Source: Burkholderia pseudomultivorans | GTDB lineage: Bacteria > Pseudomonadota > Gammaproteobacteria > Burkholderiales > Burkholderiaceae | Reading direction: 5' to 3' | NCBI RefSeq assembly: GCF_902499075.1 | Contig: NZ_CABVPP010000009.1 | Location: 1 to 64,000 of the forward strand | DNA: 64,000 nucleotides | In this document: positions 60,412 to 64,000 of the stretch, one piece after another | How the letters are laid out: every line of letters starts with the position of its first letter | How positions within the stretch are numbered: the stretch's first letter is position 1 | Program-made: the position numbers and the translations under genes | The notes under the pieces: model-generated | Told to the model about the DNA's origin: nothing | Seen by the model: only the letters and a program-made list of their open reading frames with translations | Database searches by the model: none

Positions 60412-60744
60412 TCAGATCACGCAGCGCGCGATCGCGAAGCGCATTGCTTCCTCGGCCGGCTCGCTGCCCGAGCCGCGCACGACCTTGACGACCGAGCCGT
60501 TGCCGGACGGCGTGAGCGTGACGAAATACGAGCGCGAGCCGACGGTGATGTCAGTCACGCCGTTGTGCTGCGACTGCTCGGTGCCCGACAGCCGGCTGTC
60601 GAGGCAGTTGGCGATCGCATGGGCCGGACGCTGGGACGACACGTAGATCATCGGCGCCGCGCCGGATGCGGCGGAGTCGGACGAAGGGGCCGAACCGCAG
60701 GCGGCGAGCAGGGCGGCGGGAAGGAGCAGCAGGAATCGTTTCAT
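60412..60744 (-). CDS. Small hypothetical lipoprotein
   Basis: Exported protein of 110 residues. Lipobox LLAACGS (Cys at about 16), then a Ser/Ala-rich linker. The folded part has two Cys (NCLDSR and ARCVI) that could form a disulfide, and a GSRSYFVTLTPSGNGSVVKVV beta-like stretch. No known domain is recognised. Similar small lipoproteins are common in Burkholderia. Confidence 0.65.
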   Translation of the reverse strand: MKRFLLLLPAALLAACGSAPSSDSAASGAAPMIYVSSQRPAHAIANCLDSRLSGTEQSQHNGVTDITVGSRSYFVTLTPSGNGSVVKVVRGSGSEPAEEAMRFAIARCVI

Positions 60745-60923
60745 GATCGGATCGTCGTGTCTCTCGTGTCGAGGCTGGGGCGCGGGGTAGGCGAAACGCG
60801 AAGCTTCGCGACGAAACCGCGGCGAATCGCGCCGTTTTTGACGGGCGACGCGGGCGGTTGACGACGAAGTATACCCGCAGCATCCGACACGGATTGCGGG
60901 CTGAAACGATTCGATACAACAAG

Positions 60924-60951
60924 CACCCGCTGCCGCACCGGGCAGCGGGTG
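60924..60951. terminator. Hairpin downstream of exported His/Arg-rich gene
   Basis: CACCCGCTGCC and GGCAGCGGGTG (11 bases each) around GCACCG, 50 bases after the stop at 61002 on the minus strand. T content after the stem is modest, so termination is likely but not certain. Confidence 0.55.
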
Positions 60952-61001
60952 TTCAGGCGATGGCGACTGGGCGCGGGTATCGGCGGGTTTGTCGTGAACG
61001 C

Positions 61002-61331
61002 TTATTGACCGATCCGGTTGCCGACCGCGTTTTCCTGCCGGTTCAGCACGTGCTGTTCGCTCTTGGTGATGTGGCCGCGATCCTGCGCGGCCATGTCCCG
61101 CTCTTCCTGGCGGATCCTGCGGTCGTCACGGTGCAGGCGCGCGGCCTGCGCGTGCGACATCTCGCCCTCCGTCACTTCGTGATGGATGCGGCGATTCTGG
61201 TTCGCGAGGCGCTGGTTGACCTCTTCGCGGCGCGGATGCGCTTGCTGCCACGGCGTGTCGGCGAAGGCGGTGCCGGTCAGCACCGACATCAGGGTGGCGG
61301 CGATCGCGAGATGGCGGGTAAGGGCTCGCAT
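61002..61331 (-). CDS. Exported Arg/His-rich hypothetical protein
   Basis: Protein of 109 residues. The signal peptide ends near AFADTP. The mature part is very polar, helical and rich in Arg, Gln, His and Asn (HPRREEVNQRLANQN, RLHRDDRRIRQEERDMAA). It resembles a widespread beta-proteobacterial family of small periplasmic proteins of unknown function. It is monocistronic, with a hairpin downstream. Confidence 0.7.
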   Translation of the reverse strand: MRALTRHLAIAATLMSVLTGTAFADTPWQQAHPRREEVNQRLANQNRRIHHEVTEGEMSHAQAARLHRDDRRIRQEERDMAAQDRGHITKSEQHVLNRQENAVGNRIGQ

Positions 61332-61502
61332 GATGTTTCTCCTGTCGTTGCGCGTCCGGATCGTGGGCGCTTGACGAAAAAACGCGCTGCGGAAGCCGCT
61401 TGTTGACGCTCGCTCTGTATCGATTGCAAGCGTTTATTACGTCCGGCACGTCCGGCGATTGCCGGGCGGGCGCCGGCGGGAGCGGCGCCGTTACGCGCCG
61501 GA

Positions 61503-63062
61503 TCAGTGCGCGCCCGCCGCCGCGGCATTCGCGTCGCCGCCGCCCGAGCGCGCCGGCTTCGTGATCCAGATCAGCGGAATGATCGCGATGAAGATGATCG
61601 CCGACACGTAGAAGATGTCGTTCAGCCCCATCACGGCTGCTTGCGAATCGACCGACGCATTGAAGAACGCGAACGCGGAATCGGGGCTCAGGTGCAGCAG
61701 CGTGCGCAGCGCGTCGACCTGTTGCGAGAACACCGGGTTGTCGACGCTCGCCTGTTCGGTGAGCCGCGTGTGGTGCAGGATCGTGCGGTCGTTCCACGCA
61801 TTGCCGATCAGCGACGTGCCGACCGCGCCGCAGAACGTGCGACCGAAATTCGACAGGCCCGCCGCGGCCGGGATTTTTTCCGGCGGCAGCCCCGACAGGA
61901 TGATCGACGTCAGCGGCACGAAGAACATCGCCATCGGGATGCCCTGCAGCAGCGTGGGCAGCACCAGGTCCCAGTGCGACACGTCGGCATAGAACGTGGT
62001 GCGCATCATGAACACGGCGGCGAAGCCGACGAAGGCGAGCGTCGCGATATAGCGCGGATCGGTGCGCGGCAGGATGCGCCCCATGACCGGCGTGAGCACG
62101 ATCGCGAAGATCCCGAGCGGGGCGGTCGCGAGCCCCGAGTCGATCGCGCGGTAGCCGAGGTAGCCCTGCATCCATTGCGGCAGCAGCACGAGCGTGCCGA
62201 AGAACATCCCGTACGCGACCGAGATCGCGATCGTGCCGCCCGCGAAATTGCGCTGCGTGAAGAGGCGCAGGTCGACGATCGGATTCTTCTCCGTCAGCTC
62301 CCATACGAGGAAGAATGCGAAGCCGATCAGCGCGACGATGCCGAGCGCGACGACGACGGGCGAGTTGAACCAGTCGAGGTCCTTGCCCTTGTCGAGCATG
62401 ATCTGCAGCGATGCGACCCAGATGATCAGTAGCACGAGTCCGACGGTGTCGATCGGCAGCCGGCGCGAGGCCGATTCGCGATCGCGGAACACGAGCCACG
62501 TGACCGCCGCCGCGAAGAAGCCGACCGGAATGTTGATGTAGAAGATCCACGACCAGTTGTAGTCGTACGTGATCCAGCCACCCAGCGACGGGCCTGCGAT
62601 CGGGCCGACCAGCGCCGTCATCGACCATAGCGCGAGCGCGGTCGACGATTTCTGCCGCGGCCAGGCGCCGAGCAGCAGCGCTTGCGACAGCGGCGCGAGC
62701 GGGCCCGCAACCGCGCCCTGCAGGATCCGGGCGGCGAGCAGCATCGGCAGGTTCGGCGCGATCCCGCACAGCCACGATGCGAACACGAACAGCAGGATCG
62801 ACGTGACGAACAGCCGGACCTGGCCGAAGCGCTGCGTGAGCCAGCCCGTCAGCGGAATCGACACCGCGTTCGCCGCTGCGAAGATCGTGATCACCCACGT
62901 GCCTTCGTCGACCGACACGCCGAGATCGCCCGAGATCGTCGGGATTGCGACGTTCGCGATCGACGAGTCGAGCACGTTCATGAACATCGCGAGCGACACC
63001 GCAATCGTGCCGATCGCGAGCCGGCCGCCCGACAACGGGCCTGGGGAGGACGGAGAGGACAT
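61503..63062 (-). CDS. DHA2-family (EmrB-type) multidrug exporter
   Basis: Major facilitator of 519 residues with about fourteen hydrophobic segments: LDSSIANVAIPTISGDLG (helix 1), GWLTQRFGQVRLF (loop motif A) and GPSLGGWITYDYNWSWIFYI (motif C region, shown in part). It matches EmrB pumps, which usually act with an EmrA adaptor; none is adjacent. The start at 63062 has an AGGAACC site. The upstream LysR gene on the same strand may regulate it. Confidence 0.88.
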   Translation of the reverse strand: MSSPSSPGPLSGGRLAIGTIAVSLAMFMNVLDSSIANVAIPTISGDLGVSVDEGTWVITIFAAANAVSIPLTGWLTQRFGQVRLFVTSILLFVFASWLCGIAPNLPMLLAARILQGAVAGPLAPLSQALLLGAWPRQKSSTALALWSMTALVGPIAGPSLGGWITYDYNWSWIFYINIPVGFFAAAVTWLVFRDRESASRRLPIDTVGLVLLIIWVASLQIMLDKGKDLDWFNSPVVVALGIVALIGFAFFLVWELTEKNPIVDLRLFTQRNFAGGTIAISVAYGMFFGTLVLLPQWMQGYLGYRAIDSGLATAPLGIFAIVLTPVMGRILPRTDPRYIATLAFVGFAAVFMMRTTFYADVSHWDLVLPTLLQGIPMAMFFVPLTSIILSGLPPEKIPAAAGLSNFGRTFCGAVGTSLIGNAWNDRTILHHTRLTEQASVDNPVFSQQVDALRTLLHLSPDSAFAFFNASVDSQAAVMGLNDIFYVSAIIFIAIIPLIWITKPARSGGGDANAAAAGAH

Positions 63063-63415
63063 GAGGTTCCTGCGTGAAGAAGGGGCGCATAGGCGCGTGC
63101 GCGCGACGCCGGCGCGGACGTGCCGCGAAACGGACGGAAACACGCCGCGCGCGATGTGCGCCCCGTCGGTGGGGACATCGCGTGCAGCAGGCGGCTGGAT
63201 CGGATGCACGAAGCCGTGACCGGCCTCGGAACGGCGGGAGGGCGCAGGTCAGGAAGGCGGGACGCGCGTGACGCGTCGGCGGGCAGCGGTCAGGCGGCCG
63301 CGGTCGTGGTCGTTTTGCATCGACACAGGCTAATGATGCGGCGCGCGGCCATCAACCGGCACCGGCTCATTAATCGATTGCGTCGGACGCAATAATCGAC
63401 CCGCGGACCGGACGC
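63063..63415. other. Interval between exporter and LysR gene
   Basis: About 350 bases without a credible coding frame. It includes the palindrome at 63377-63393 and an AT-richer patch near 63320-63400, which may hold the exporter promoter or LysR terminator. Nothing else was recognised. Confidence 0.35.
63377..63393. promoter_or_regulatory. 17-base palindrome near LysR end
   Basis: ATTGCGTC-G-GACGCAAT, perfect 8-base arms around one G, with TAATCGA direct repeats next to it at 63371 and 63393. It lies 23 bases after the LysR stop and 315 bases before the exporter start. It may be a regulator site or part of a terminator. Confidence 0.4.
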
Positions 63416-64000
63416 TCACGGCGCGGCCCGCCATCCGGTAAACACCTCCGCAAGGAAATCGACGAATGCGCGCACCTTGCTGTCGAGCGTCGCGCGCCGC
63501 GGGTAGAGCACGTGCAGCTCGACGTCGTCGCTGCGGTGCCAGTCGGGCAGCACGATTTCGAGTTCGTTCCGTTCGAGCCGGCGGCCCGTGTAGTGAGTCG
63601 AGATCAACGCGATACCGCCGCCGCTCGCGGCCTGGCGTAACACCGTCACCGATTCGTTCGTGATCAGTACCGGCCGCACCGGCACGTCGGCCACTTCCCC
63701 GGCCACGTTGGTGAGCCGCAGCGTCAGGCCCGGCGCATCGCGGCCGACCAGCAGCAGGTCGTGCTGCGCGAGGTCGTGCGGCGTGCGCGGCCGGCCGACG
63801 CGATCGAGATAGGCGGGGTTCGCCGCGAGCTTCGCCTGCGACCAGCCGAGCGAGCGCGCGACGTAGCTGGAATCGGTCAGCACGCCCGCACGCAGCGCGA
63901 CGTCGAAGCCGTGTTCGACGAGGTCGAGCGGGTTGTTGTCGTAGATCAGCACGAGCTGGACCAGCGGGTAGCGCCGGCGAAACTCGGCGAGCGCCGGCTC
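63416..64000 (-). CDS. LysR-family regulator, 5'-truncated by window edge
   Basis: The C-terminal 194 residues of a LysR effector domain: LVLIYDNNPLDLVEHGFDVALRAG, then SLGWSQAKLAANPAYL and RATLDSKVRAFVDFLAEVF (parts). The HTH lies beyond base 64000. It belongs to the same broad group as the LysR at 35857. It may regulate the EmrB-type exporter that follows on the same strand. Confidence 0.85.
   Translation of the reverse strand, partial: EPALAEFRRRYPLVQLVLIYDNNPLDLVEHGFDVALRAGVLTDSSYVARSLGWSQAKLAANPAYLDRVGRPRTPHDLAQHDLLLVGRDAPGLTLRLTNVAGEVADVPVRPVLITNESVTVLRQAASGGGIALISTHYTGRRLERNELEIVLPDWHRSDDVELHVLYPRRATLDSKVRAFVDFLAEVFTGWRAAP

Overview
The window is about 66-68% GC, with the codon bias, dense gene packing and long antisense shadow frames of a beta-proteobacterium. 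The gene set (several LysR regulators, MocR, trimeric porin, class A beta-lactamase homologue, ArsR/ArsC/Acr3/ArsH, D-Ala-D-Ala dipeptide operon, GlsB-like stress protein) fits Burkholderia, most likely the B. cepacia complex. No housekeeping, rRNA or tRNA gene was seen. Accessory catabolism, transport and regulation dominate, which suggests a secondary replicon. The species and replicon are inferences.

Layout. 1-2.2 kb: 3'-truncated urea transporter, glycolipid-binding-domain protein. 1.3-5.7 kb: minus-strand operon of Baeyer-Villiger-type monooxygenase, SDR, PF10118 hydrolase and alpha/beta hydrolase, with a palindrome at its head. 6.0-8.8 kb: arsenic operon arsR-arsC-acr3-arsH. 8.8-15.3 kb: YhhN lysoplasmalogenase with a hexanucleotide repeat in its leader, agmatinase, orphan sulfonate-type binding protein, MerR, GNAT and an EmrB-type exporter. 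15.4-23.1 kb: chemoreceptor, NERD-helicase, HTH plus degenerate receiver protein, FAD oxidoreductase, K+ channel, small membrane protein. 23.1-32.2 kb: SDR, LysR, FAD aromatic hydroxylase, 4-hydroxyphenylpyruvate dioxygenase-like enzyme, RidA, Crp/Fnr, and an epimerase/AhpD-like/cupin set divergent from a MocR regulator. 32.2-43.9 kb: esterase, OpgC-like membrane protein, porin, LysR, aldo/keto reductase, TSUP permease, a large lipoprotein with a LacI-type operator, SnoaL-like and P-loop kinase-like proteins, LysR and a 36-residue membrane ORF. 44.2-48.1 kb: NlpD-like LysM/LytM lipoprotein, a class A beta-lactamase homologue lacking its catalytic Ser and Lys, LysR, a small fimbrial-like secreted protein and GlsB. 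48.2-60.3 kb: complete rpiR-ddpX-ddpA-ddpB-ddpC-ddpD-ddpF operon, hipB with a broken hipA, oxalate decarboxylase with an Nramp manganese transporter, and a second ddpA paralogue. 60.4-64 kb: small exported proteins, an EmrB-type exporter and a LysR cut by the window edge.

The clearest functional units are the arsenic operon (sense, reduce, export, oxidise organoarsenicals), the D-Ala-D-Ala uptake and hydrolysis operon, the oxdC-mntH pair (a Mn enzyme next to a Mn importer) and the monooxygenase/hydrolase operon. The most unusual single gene is the beta-lactamase pseudoenzyme at 45.3-46.2 kb. No CRISPR array, insertion sequence, prophage or integrase was seen; the only trace of gene flux is the hipBA remnant between the two ddpA copies.
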